A stretch of DNA of 64,000 nt from Siderastrea siderea (taxonomy: Eukaryota; Cnidaria; Anthozoa; Scleractinia; Rhizangiidae). The notes below the pieces were generated by a model. The model saw only the letters and a program-made list of their open reading frames with translations. It did no database searches and was not told the origin of the DNA. Each line of letters begins with the position of its first letter. The stretch's first letter is position 1. Shown here in pieces: positions 12,376 to 23,277 of this stretch. The stretch lies in assembly GCA_964030785.1 (NCBI GenBank), contig OZ034975.1, positions 46,154,569 to 46,218,568 on the forward strand, read 5' to 3'. The position numbers were made by a program, and so were the translations under genes.

Positions 12376-15300
12376 ATTTCCCAAACTAAGGAAATACAAG
12401 AAAACAGAATAACATTCATAACCCTTCACAAGTTAAGAGTGAAGTAAAACAAAATCTGCTGATATCTATTTTCCTGAATGTCATAACATACGTATACACA
12501 TTTACTTGTGGGTAGATTAATTTTCAGCTTCAGAATTTCACTAAGGGTGGATTTTTTTGCAAAAAACAGATACGGTTGTGGCATTTGCATGTAAAAAGTG
12601 ATAGAAGAATTCAGAAAGGGAAATATGTCAATTACAAGCATATGCTGAAAATAAGTCCAACCCAAATTTGAGTCTAATTTCAAGTACATTGTGTACTTTG
12701 GTAGGATTTAATGAAACAACTAGAACACATACTGCTGACCTACATATCCCATTCATTGCAACAAATTTTAGAAACAACGTAGTGATGCATGTCAACAACT
12801 TGCATAAAAGTTTGGGAAAGGTTCACGATTGTGGTTTTAATTCCACCTTGCATAAAACACGACACCAGTTTTTTTCAACCAATTACCTTCAAAGCAAAGT
12901 AAAACAAAACCAGTGCATTTAGAAATTACTTTCAACACTCGATAATCATAAACCACTTCAAGGATTTACACAAAAGAGATGTTGTGTTTATATACTTAAC
13001 ATATAGTCAAAATATTTTTTTTTTAGTATTTTTAGCTGTTTGTAATTTATGCTGTCTCTGTAACTAGAGACAGAATTGTTGTGTTTATAATGTACCATTG
13101 CTATGCAATGATAAGCGTATTATAAACGTGTTGAAACACATCCATAGTCATGGGCTGGTACATACAAGGTGAGGGTAAACATGTACCCTGCTAGCAGAGG
13201 TTCTTTATCTTGCTGCTTCTTTTTTTTAAAGAAAACAACAATGGTAAAGACAGCCGTAAAAAGACTATGAAAAAGGAGCGGCAAGATGAAAAACCTCTTC
13301 TAGCGGGATAGTAAACATGTTTCTTTTGCTGTCACATTAAACAAAGCTGCAATAAGAGTGCAAGGTTGCAACCAGAGTTAATGTGAACTAGCCGTAAGCC
13401 TGATCCCTGCACAAAGAGCACCTTGCCATAGTGGCTTCTGTCCACTACCCCTGAAACCAATTACATTTCATTGAAGCTGGTTTAGGGGTGGGAGAGTTAA
13501 AAGGCTCCAGGCAAGAATGGCCTAAGTAACTTTACAGGCCAAACAATGCAATTTTTGAGTGCATAATTATAAAAGCAAGATTTTCAGCAAAAAATTATGA
13601 AAAGTCACCAAGGACATATTTTTTTATATTCTTGCCTTGAGCCCTTCAACTGGCTTAAGAGCTAACTTAGTTAAAGAAATTGACGTAAATATTTTAGTCA
13701 TCTTGTAACATTTATGTGATTTCTCTTTACTTTTACCAAAGCCTCAAAGGAATGTCCTATAATGATAATAGTTTACATTTTGTACAGAGAAGGACTTATA
13801 ATAAATAAAATACAACTGAGTTGAACAGGACTGTTTTGTGTTTCTGCCTACTTTATTGTGTGTCTACAATATGCTACATTTGGATTTTGTTATTTGTATT
13901 AAGTCCACAGTTGCTATTCATCAGCATTCACTTTTTTACTCACTTTGATGTAATATATCAAACACGAGAAAGAGTTTCATCAGGATATCCAAACCCCGAG
14001 AAGTTGGAGAAATTCTTGGAGAAATTCAAAGTAAGAATTAAGAATTTCCTTTACTTTGCCCTGATCTCGAAAAAAAAAAAAGTTTTACCTTTACAATTCC
14101 CCGACCATGGCAACCCTACAAAGTTACTGTGACTTGTGACGTTTACTACTGGTAATTTTCTTGGACAACATGATTGACTAACTATCTGAAGATATTACAG
14201 ATATGTGTTATAGTGTGTAAAGGGAAAGCCCAAATACGCTATTCAATAATTGTTTCTTTAAACAACTTAGCAACACTGTTTTCAATTCTTTGCATATACT
14301 ATTTTATTTTACTTAGGACAGCATCATTTTAAACCACAAAAAACCTAGTGACCCCATTTTTTGAAAACTACATTACTTTGGGAACATTCAACAAATCTAT
14401 TTTATAATCTGTTAAATGCAACAATGGTTTATGCAAAAGTACACACCTACCAATATATTTGAAATTATTGACAGGTATAATGACAACATTTGAAAAACTT
14501 ACTTTTAATATCTATAAATTCTCAATAAATACAAGTTATCAGGGTTCTGAGATTGTATAAATTTTACAAATGTTATTTGAGGTACAAGGAACTTCTCCTA
14601 AGTTATAACCATCAATCTACCTTTCCACAAGGCATTGTGTTTTAAAGGCAAATATCATAAACTCTGTGTTCTGGAGCACAGAAGACAGATAAGATTAAAG
14701 AAGTTCCATATCATCACACAACATATCACCAAACACCAACAGCTTTCGAATATTTCAAGGGGTAGAAGAAAATTTATAATAATTTATAATTATCGCTATA
14801 CAGAATACAGGGATTTTCAAGTTGCCTTAAGCCTACTTATCAAAGCAAGGAATAGTTCAAAATCTTTCAAACGATAATGCAGTTCATTTGCATGTGAATT
14901 CACTTTCACATGAAGACCTGTGTACCAAGGTATCTCACTTTGAAAAAAGGTTAAAAAACAGTAAACTAATTAAGGTACTATTAATTTGAACATTTTGAAT
15001 CTTTGAGATCATAATTCATTTTCCAGTTTTCAAGATCCCTCTTTCCTTTTTGACCTCAGGACAACACATTGTTATGCTTGCATTATGGAGTTAAAGCAAT
15101 AATAAATTATTATTATTATTATTATTATTATTGAATGCTAAAAATGACACCTTTTTAGGTAAAACTCAACAGCAAGTTTCTTATTAATTAATGAGTGTCT
15201 TCTCATCATGATCTTGTGATCCATTCCATTTGTACCCTTTTGCCTGCTATTTTGGTGAGTTCTAGCATTAAAAATTTTGTAAACCTGTGTAAAATTTTCA

Positions 15301-15530
15301 AGTTTCCAAAAAACCAACTGAAGATCACCTGCATTCTAATTTCTTGGAAGTTGAATCCTTGAATTCTGATTCCAAGAGTAATCTAGGTGTGCTAAAACTT
15401 TCCAAATAAATTATTTATTACATTCTATTACTTACATAATTAAGGTAGAATGAATTCATCTACAATACTTTATCGTGTGGTGTTACCATACAGCTATAGA
15501 ATTGTTGGTGTTCAGTGATTGTGTGTAAAT
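12376..15530. other. convergent intergenic region with 3' UTRs
   Basis: This lies between the stop of the Bcl-3-like gene and the stop of selenoprotein S, which point at each other. It holds AATAAA-type signals for the plus gene near 13800 and for the minus gene at 15414-15419, a foldback element at 13174-13322 and an (ATT)n run at 15099-15133. No coding exon was seen. The SECIS needed by selenoprotein S should lie in the right part, but no convincing one was found by eye. Confidence 0.6.
13174..13322. mobile_element. short foldback element
   Basis: Left arm (CTGCTAGCAGAGGTTCTTTATCTTGCTGCT) and right arm (a diverged inverted copy around AGCGGCAAGATGAAAAACCTC) pair across a T-rich centre. About 150 bp, non-coding. 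Confidence 0.6.
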
Positions 15531-15583
15531 TTAACCTCATCCGCCTCCCCCAGCACCTGAAATGGCAAAAATCAACAAACAAA

Positions 15584-15615
<32 letters not shown>

Positions 15616-17508
15616 AAAACAATAGTAAACATAACTCAGTTGTAAGCAGACCATCAGAATAATGTTCCTTTCTGTGATCACATAAACTTAACCCTTTAAG
15701 CCCTAAGCCCTGATGAAATTGAAATTTCTCTCTACATGATCACTACTTGTTTGAATATGCAAGTGACAAGAATAAAGGAACTGATCACTGAGGACAGGAT
15801 GTCTTGCTATTTAGACAAATTCTCCTTACTAGTTTCATAAGAAATGTATGGAGATCAGTATTGAGAATATGTATTTTTATACCAGGGCTTAAAGGGTTAA
15901 AGGACCTTGACCAGAGGTTGCATTTTTTACTGCCATCAATTATCAGAGTGGAAGACTTAAAAACAAAGAAGTTTAATTAATTTAACAGATTCAAAGAGCC
16001 ACATCCGTAAAGGTTGATTTCCACTGTCGCGTAAATTTTACGTGCATACGGGCATAAATTTAACTGGCTTTACGTGCGTAAATAAAATTAGAGAGGATGT
16101 ATCAATGGCTTAGTAATAGTTGAAAACTTTCAACTTTTTACGTTAACGTAAGCCGTTCACACATCGGCTCTAATTTTATTTACGCTCTTAAAGCAAGTTA
16201 AATTTACGCCTGTACGTACGTAAAATTTATGCAACAGTGGAAATCAACCTCTAGCGGCAGTCAGAGGATTTGTTCCAGTTTGTTGGTTTCTGCTTTGTGC
16301 GGTCCGTTGGTTTAGGATGATTGACAGCCGTAAAAATTGCCAATGATTGGCAATTTTTATTGTGAGTTGGGTTTTTAAGTTCAGAGTTGTGTGCTTTTCA
16401 ATTCTTTTTGACCCTTAAAGCCCCAATAGTGACAAGCATCTAATTTCTCCTTACAGTTTTACTACTTGATCAAACATACAGGACATGAGAATAAAAGGGA
16501 ATGATCACCAATGATCAAATATCTTGACTTTTTAATTAAATACTCCCAACTAGTAACATAAGAAATATAAGAAGAATAGTGAGGAGAATATGGATGTTAA
16601 TCGGTCAAAGATTAATTTGTTTACCTCTTCTTGGTGGCCTGTAACTGAATCCACCTCCACCTCCAGACAATGGGCTGTAATCTGTAGACATCAATGAATA
16701 ATTTATCAATTAACTGTGATGAAATATTATAATATTGTGAGTTTTCCAACAGTTTCAACGATATGTATGAAGTGCGAGTTTGAAAAAAGGAAAAACCATA
16801 AGGAAAACAACCTCTCTACATATCGACTCTTTGACTGTTCTTTCCAAAAACTCTCATATTTTGAATACCAATTAAGTTACATGAGGTGTGAAAACAAACA
16901 CTTTCAGTTGTCAGTACAAGGTGTGAGAACTAATACTGGTCCAATGAATCTCATTGTTCAAAGTCATACTTGGTGGGACAAGGTTTATCTATGGTTGGTT
17001 GTCAGTTGTTTGCTGATTACCAGTAACAATAATTTTACATTTGTAAGTACTTTTTAGACAGTTTTTAAATTGAGTTTAAATTAACTGTATCTTTTGAGAT
17101 GTCTTCTTATCAAATGAATTATGACCTTATTGGTACAATATTATTACAATAACTATTATATAGCAGTATTGAAATGCTTGGATGCTCAGAACGTTTTAAA
17201 AGTAGCGAACATGTAGGGTACGAATGTAGCCTATAATGCTAGCTAATACATAGAAAATATTTACCTAAATTTGCCTAAACACGATTACTGCTAATCATTC
17301 TATAAATATCATCATTGCAGTAAAAAAAGTGAAAAAAGAAACAACAAAACTACTTTTACAAAACTGACCTACACACAGATTTTGTAAATCAAGTTAATCA
17401 ACTATTGGTTTGTAGAGACATTAGTTTTAAAAAAATATTAATAATATTTATTTGCCAAAACTGATAAATGATAAAACTAAGATTTTATTACTAACTATTA
17501 TTACTATA

Positions 17509-17541
<33 letters not shown>

Positions 17542-20287
17542 GTTGTTGTTGTTGTTAGCATATCCAACTTTTGTTTGCATTATCAAGTTGGTGGTTCAAG
17601 ATTAATTAACATTATCATCATATCAATCACTGCTCATACTAAACAGGTTCAACAACATCTATTAAGTACCAACATTCACTGATCAAGAATTATGCTAAGA
17701 ACCCAGACTGGGTGAACATGAATACTCTACCTGGTTTTTTAAGAGGTTTGTCTGGTTTCTTTGGTTTTGTAGAGCTACTGGCTTCTGCTGACTCATCCTA
17801 AGTTCAAAATAAAATAATTCCCTTACTATTCACTCTGGCATTCACACTAACATTCCATTTTTAATGGGATATTAGTGGTGATGTCAAGTCCGTTTTCATG
17901 GTTATATCGATATTAATGAAATATTGTACAGTGGTGTGAGGAGAAGGGCCCATAAGAGGTTAGCCAAAAACATATGTCACCTATCACTTGGGGGATTTGC
18001 TTGAAAATCATCAGAGTACTTTTCACAAAGGGATAAAATTACCAAAAATAATTTATCGCTTTTTGATATCACATGAAAATTGTATAAAAATTTGCCTGTG
18101 TTAAGTATGGCCCTTTACACATGTACTATTTTATGCTGCAGCATGGACTGTGTATAATAAATATCTGTAGCTGTATATTTACAGGAGATTTGAATCTTTT
18201 TGAGCGATATCCTTTTCCTTGTTGATGTCTTTCCCAATCTTCTACTCTTTCTCTTCTCTTCTGTTCTTCTGCCTGGATTTGTAAAAAAAAAAACAATTAT
18301 TACTAAAAATTGTGTATTTCTGTGAGAAAACTTGAAAAAAACTTTTAGTTTGATCATTCAGTCAACAAATATTGAGGATTGGAATGGCAAATCTGGCATT
18401 TTCCAAGACAGTGTGAAGACTGACACAAGTCTGGTTTGGATGTCTGGGACAAGTAAATTTTAAAGTCACCCAATATTGACTTTTTGCGTGCTACTACTAG
18501 CTCAAATGTAAGTTTGTAAGTAAGGAAAAAATTTAAGATCAAGTGATATTGCGCAGTTCTAGAATACATCCATACCAAACCAATGGATGGTCATTGGAAA
18601 TTTAGAGGGGATAAGGGGTCTCAAAAGCCAAAATTTTTAAAGCAAAGTACAAAGCTCAACTGGAATTTCTGGAAGGGATGGGGGGGGGGGGGGTTCGAAC
18701 CAAAAAAAGGCACTAGTATTGATATTATCTGGAACCACACATTGGTGGTTCTGTTTAGAATTACTGACCAGCATTTTGTCCTCAATAAATTTAGCAGCCC
18801 TTGCATCGTGTTGCTCCTGCCATCTTCGTCTTGTATCTTCCATTCTATCAAGCTCACTTGCAGCTTTTATTGGATCTGAATGTTATGGTGAAAAATACAT
18901 CTGGTCTGGTCACTGAAGACTTTTTACAAAAGGAGCAGTAATAGATATTTACATTCACCATTAATTCCCACACTATAATATAATTTTTAGGCCTATTAGC
19001 TCAGATTTGTGTGCCACACATGAGAAATCATTTGTTGATTGTGTGCCTCATGGACTTGAAACTCCAACACAATGTATATTTCTTTGGACCGAGGTATGTA
19101 CATGAAAGGTGATCTGATAAATAGCCATGAGTAATGATTTCCATGGGGAACATCAAGTTCTGCTAAATCAGAAGTTAGCTCTAAATCATAACAGTGAATT
19201 TGTTTGTAGCTACCCACTGTAAAAAGACAATGAGAGTTGATGTGGACTGCTCTGGACTGCTCCCAACACCCTCCCCACACCTCCCTAAGTAAAAATCACG
19301 TGAAAACTAGACATGATTTGACTAGATGAGGTCACTTACCAAAGTTGGCAATTTCTCTCTGTCGCTCCCATCTGTTGTGCAGGTCTCTCAAGTAGGGCTT
19401 CAGTTTATGCCACAGAAAGACCAAAATAATTATCCCAAGAACAATAAACCAACCATAGCGTTCCAAGAAACCCACTCCTGTTTAAACAATACAACAATGC
19501 TTTAATCTTTCATTAATATTGCTATATAGGTAGCTTACCAAAGACGGTCACAAGTTGACCTTAAAATTGAAACAAATTAGGGAAACAACACTATCAAATT
19601 AAAATGTTTCAGAAAGTGGGAGTTTGATAAAATTAGTGTACATCAGTGTATTTGGTGGCTAGACATCAGTTTAACACAAGAAAGTTTCAAGCCTCCATTG
19701 CAAGCTAAGCTTGTTTAGTTACAGTGTCACAGGTGCTAACTGATTCAGCAGAAAGATATTATTCTTAGATCTAACATCTGATTAAATATGGATAATAATT
19801 TTCATGGTTCATTCTTATTTCTGAAATCAAGCTTTGGAAAATAGAAAACCATACATACCCACTTAAAACATTCGCTAACTGCCTCAGATAAAATATACAT
19901 ATATGGAATAAACTACTGTTGCTTTTAATATTTTCAAACCTCTATATATATATTATAAAACCGGCAGAATACATAACTTAAGCTTAAGCTTGAAGCTTTT
20001 AAAAAACGAACAATTAATAAAAGAAATTGTATTGCGGCACGCTTAGCTAAAGCGCTGATGTCACATGTCTAGACTTAAAAGACACTGTTAAAAAATTTCA
20101 GCTACGAATTTTAAGGAACTTAGCATAGAGTCCCAAAGCGGCTTGAAAACAAAGCAACAGATGAAAAGTTTAAGTCGTGTCTACGGGCTAACTCACCCAA
20201 CAACCAGGAGTCCACAAGAAAAGTTGGCGCCTTATTTTGCAGAGTCTCGCCAGTAGGCTGCTCTTCACGATCGCCACCCGCGTCCAT
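15531..20287 (-). CDS. SELENOS: selenoprotein S (VIMP), with selenocysteine UGA
   Basis: Single-pass ER membrane protein of ER-associated degradation that links p97/VCP to the Derlin complex. Seven exons: 20197-20287, 19340-19477, 18769-18875, 18183-18272, 17731-17797, 16625-16681 and 15531-15556. The total is 576 bases, or 191 residues, close to the human 189. After a short lumenal N-terminus comes one membrane segment (WFIVLGIIILVFLWH), then a charged helix (KLKPYLRDLHNRWERQREI and ARAAKFIEDKML), a p97-binding-type helical region rich in Glu/Arg, and a Gly-rich tail with PLSGGGGGFSYRPPRR. The last exon reads GAGGGG, TGA, Gly, stop: the in-frame TGA at 15537-15539 is at the penultimate position, exactly as in vertebrate SelS, so it is read as selenocysteine. 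MITE family A inserted 25 bp from the exon 3 donor. Confidence 0.93.
15577..15616. repeat. (AAAT)n microsatellite
   Basis: Tetranucleotide run just upstream (minus-strand sense) of the acceptor of the last SELENOS exon, extending its T-rich tract. Length change here could affect splicing of the selenocysteine exon. Confidence 0.8.
16011..16250. mobile_element. foldback MITE, 240 bp
   Basis: Perfect outer ends AGGTTGATTTCCACTGT on both strands, and arms of about 100 bp rich in TACGTGCGTAAAT-type words. It lies in the last SELENOS intron, with no ORF. Confidence 0.85.
17504..17556. repeat. (ATT)n/(GTT)n microsatellite
   Basis: ATT run grading into a GTT run, in a SELENOS intron. Confidence 0.9.
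18562..18744. mobile_element. MITE family A, copy 3
   Basis: Shares GGTCTCAAAAGCCAAA, the CTCAACTGGAATTTCTGGA core, a G run and the TCTGGAACCACACA end with copies 1 and 2. It ends 25 bp from a SELENOS splice donor. Confidence 0.7.
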
Positions 20288-21260
20288 TTTTCTCAGAAAG
20301 TGGAGAGTTTAGTCCACTAAGCAGGCAGCATTGCGAATCAACTAATTTTTCTGCAATTACAGATATTGCCGAGCGATGCAAAACAACCTCTTGACGTGGA
20401 TACTTCCTATTGATTGCGGTAGGTACTTTATGTATGTAAACACATACTGTACCGTTCGCCTCAGGCCCACTCCGACAAAAAGAGGTCGCTTTTTCATTAT
20501 TTTCCATTGTACCTAGCATGCAATTGGCGATCGCTCGCGCTCCCTTACCTTATTTTCAAAAGTAACATTCCTCTAATTTTGTTTTCTCCCTAATGGCCTT
20601 TGACGTAGCAATTGAAATTCGCTTTTTTTCCATGTTAGCTCATGCCGAGGGGTTTATACTGGTCATTACATAAAAAACTTTGGGTGAGATTATGTGGCCC
20701 CTCCACGCTAAATTTGACCAAAATATACAAGGTCCCTATCGTACCCTAAGAGTTTAATCAACCATTTTCCGAACTCTTCCTCGCCAAACTGGAGATAAAC
20801 CTAACAGCATTTCGGCAAAGGCGGCAAAATCAACATGAATGAAATGACCCCCTATTTAACACGTTAACCGCTTCGGCCCTTAGACTATTACTGGTTAAAT
20901 ACTTAACGATCTTTTTCAGCACTACCCTAACATGGAAAGGCACAGAAGAAACACTACTGAACGAGACTCGTAGGTTCAAAAAGTTTACTTAACAAGTCTT
21001 TCTAAGGATTAGCTCTAACCCAGACAAGCGCAACACGGACTATATAGTGGGTTAAAACCATTTACTCACACTCTTTTTAAGGTCTGCTATATCCAAGACA
21101 GGCACACGACAGACTACTAAGACGTGTCAGTCCAAACCATTTACTTTTTACAACACTCTTTTTGAGGACTAGCTCTCACCTGGCAACAACTCGACAGACC
21201 GCTGAAACGCGTGGGTTCAACCCATTTAGTTAACAACATTCTTTCTTATTAGACCACTCT
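20288..21260. other. SELENOS promoter region and start of a tandem repeat
   Basis: The first ~250 bp upstream (minus sense) of SELENOS carry a UPRE at 20392-20399. From about 20880 a degenerate tandem repeat begins. No gene was seen. Confidence 0.5.
20392..20399 (+). promoter_or_regulatory. UPRE-type element TGACGTGG upstream of SELENOS
   Basis: TGACGTGG matches the XBP1/ATF6 unfolded-protein-response element. It lies about 105 bp upstream of the SELENOS ATG, on the strand opposite to transcription. Mammalian SELENOS is induced by ER stress, so the site fits the gene's role. Function is inferred. Confidence 0.55.
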
Positions 21261-21535
21261 TAGCCTGTAAACAGGCTCCTCTCCGCGATGGGGAAACACC
21301 AAAGGAAAAAATCGGCGAGCGAAGAAAACGATCGGCTCGCTTCACTCGCCATTTTTCTCTTTTTTTGCGTTATTTTCCCCACCGCAGTGCCTGTTCCTAG
21401 ACTAGCGCAGCTACAAACTACAGAGATTCGTGTGTTCAAACCACTTACCTGACGACAGTCTTTCTTTCAGCAATATTCTATTAAACCCAGACAAGTACCG
21501 GACAGATAACTGGGGTACAAATTAAACCATGTACA
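20880..21535. repeat. degenerate ~80-bp tandem repeat, about five units
   Basis: Units share TTCAAACCATTTACTT, ACACTCTTTTTNAGGACTAGCTCTNACC and CAGACAAGNNCNACACGACAG-like blocks, starting near 20965, 21045, 21120, 21200 and 21430. The array is interrupted by a foldback element at 21261-21405. Confidence 0.65.
21261..21405. mobile_element. foldback MITE inside the tandem repeat
   Basis: The arms (CCTGTAAACAGGCTCC..GATGGGGAAA and its inverted counterpart TTTTCCCCACCGCAGTGCCTGTTCC) flank a GCGAGCGAAG / CTTCACTCGC inner stem. About 145 bp. Confidence 0.65.
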
Positions 21536-21904
21536 GTGGATCACAGGCGAGGAACTTAGCTTGGGCTTTATTTACGTTATGATGACTGATTGCCATACAA
21601 TGCGGATAACCTAAATGTAATAACTGGTAAGTATGTATGGCACTAATCAGTAGTGATATGCCACTGGAATTGCCCATTTTTTTGCGCAGGAACAACAGAT
21701 GCACTAAAACAACAGATGCATTAAACACTTTCATTAAAAGTTTGCGAAACTTAAACAGCTCAAATGATTCTCATAAATTATTTCCTTATTTGGGTCATGT
21801 GTTTAAAGAATTTAAAGAACGATTTTCAATTTCAATAACCGGTATCTGCGGAAGATTTTATACAATGCCACTGTTATTAGCAATAGAGAACTTAATTCGG
21901 TAAA

Positions 21905-23220
21905 TTGTGATCGTCCGGGCGAGTGTAGTCCTGAGAAGGACTGTTTGAGGTGACATTGACTGACGTTTCGACAACCTGAGCGGAAGTCATCATCAGAGTC
22001 AAGTGAACTGTGAATCGTCAGTAGATGTTAGAAGTCTCTGGTCGTTGTCCTGATTGGTCGACGATCTCGTGATGTTATTGGTCGTCTGTCAGTTAAGCCG
22101 CGATGTTATTGGTTGTGAAGACTGTTAAACGTGATTGGTGCGTTTCGATCCGTCTTTTGTTAGTCAAATGTCCGTTGGTCTATTGTTAGTCAAATAAGTC
22201 GGTTTGTCTATTGTTTGTCTGTCTTGTTATTGTCGGCAATCAGTCGTTTGTAAGGTGTAGGTAGCTGTTGGCAACGGTTCAGTGGTGTTTTTTCTAAGTT
22301 AGTAAACCAGCTTTCCAGAGTGAATCGTTGATAGTAGTCCGTACTGTAGGTAACACATTCAGCAGAGTCCCAGTCGATTCTGTGGTTTGTTTTTAAATGG
22401 TGTTCAGCAATGTGATTGTTGATATCACCATTTCTAGTCGCTCGTTTGTGTTCAGTCAGTCAGACGTTCAGATTTCTGCCGGTCTCACCAATAGAAGTGG
22501 CCTGGCAGTCGCAGCATTTGATTTTATAAACTGCTCCCCGTCTGTCGCTCGGTTCGTCTTTGTCTTTAACGTTCGTCAGTAGCTGTCGTAAAGTAGTGAT
22601 AGGTTTGTGAGCAACGCGGATGTTGTAGGGTTGTAGGATTCGTGCGATAGTTTCAGAAGTCCCTTTGATGTAAGGTATGGTTGCAGTAGTGACAGGTGTC
22701 GCGTTAGTGTCCGTAACGTTTGGTTCGGAGTTTCTGTAAGTGTTGTGTCTAATAAAGTCCCGGTTGTAATTGTTCTTGTTGAAAACGTTGTCTAAGTACT
22801 AGTTTTCGTCCGTTAAGCTGTCAGGTGAGTCACAAACTAGTTGCGCGCGTCTTGTCAGGGTCCGTATAGTCGTAGCTTTGTGAGAAGTTGGGTTGTAAGA
22901 TGATTGGTCGAGTAGTCTGTCGGTATGTGTCGGTTTTCTGTAAATTGTCGTCCGTAGTTCGTTATTGTCGCGGGTAACTAAGCAGTCTAGAAAAGGTATT
23001 TTACCATTTTCCTCGATCTCCTTAGTAAACTGTAGGTCGGCGTTTTGTCCGTTGAGGTGTTCGTGAAAATCGTCGATTTCGTCTTTGTGTACGGCTGTAA
23101 AGGTATCGTCAACGTAACGTAGCCAGAGTGGTAGTGGTAACAATCTTTTATATTTCTCAAACAGAATAGTGTTTTTTTGGATGGTTAGAGAATTATTGGG
23201 ACTCAACAGTTCATACAAAA
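21905..23220 (-). pseudogene. Penelope-like retroelement remnant (RT end, GIY-YIG, hammerhead-like 3' region)
   Basis: Reading on the minus strand, about 23218 to 22208 encodes the end of a Penelope-type reverse transcriptase (RYVDDTF catalytic box, IPFLDCLVTRDN, TIYRKPTHTDRLLDQSSYNP) followed by a GIY-YIG-type endonuclease (VYKIKCCDCQATSIGETGR, then an EHK motif). Two in-frame stops break it: a TAG just after the RT segment (near 22799) and a TGA in the nuclease after GRNLNV. It is also 5'-truncated. The region after the ORF stop carries a hammerhead-like motif at 21949-22010. A second fragment lies at 56215-57075. It abuts the 3' end of the zinc-finger gene. Confidence 0.85.
21949..22010 (-). 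ncRNA. hammerhead-ribozyme-like motif in Penelope-like element
   Basis: The minus strand holds CTGATGA, a short GAC/GTC stem, GAAA, then an ACGT/ATGT stem with a CAGTCA loop and a TC cleavage dinucleotide. This is the order of hammerhead core elements. Penelope-like elements are known to carry hammerhead motifs. Stem I has mismatches, so activity is uncertain. Confidence 0.5.
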
Positions 23221-23277
23221 TAATGATTCTAATTATATTTATTGAACAGAAATAGTAGAAGGTTAATTAAGGAATAG

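Noticed and set aside
15180..15230. SECIS candidate around ATGATGAGAAGACACTC (minus strand)
   Set aside because: The bases after ATGA do not pair with a downstream strand ending in GA, and no apical AA loop is visible.
20880..21535. CRISPR-like array
   Set aside because: Units are degenerate tandem repeats without distinct spacers, in an animal genome.
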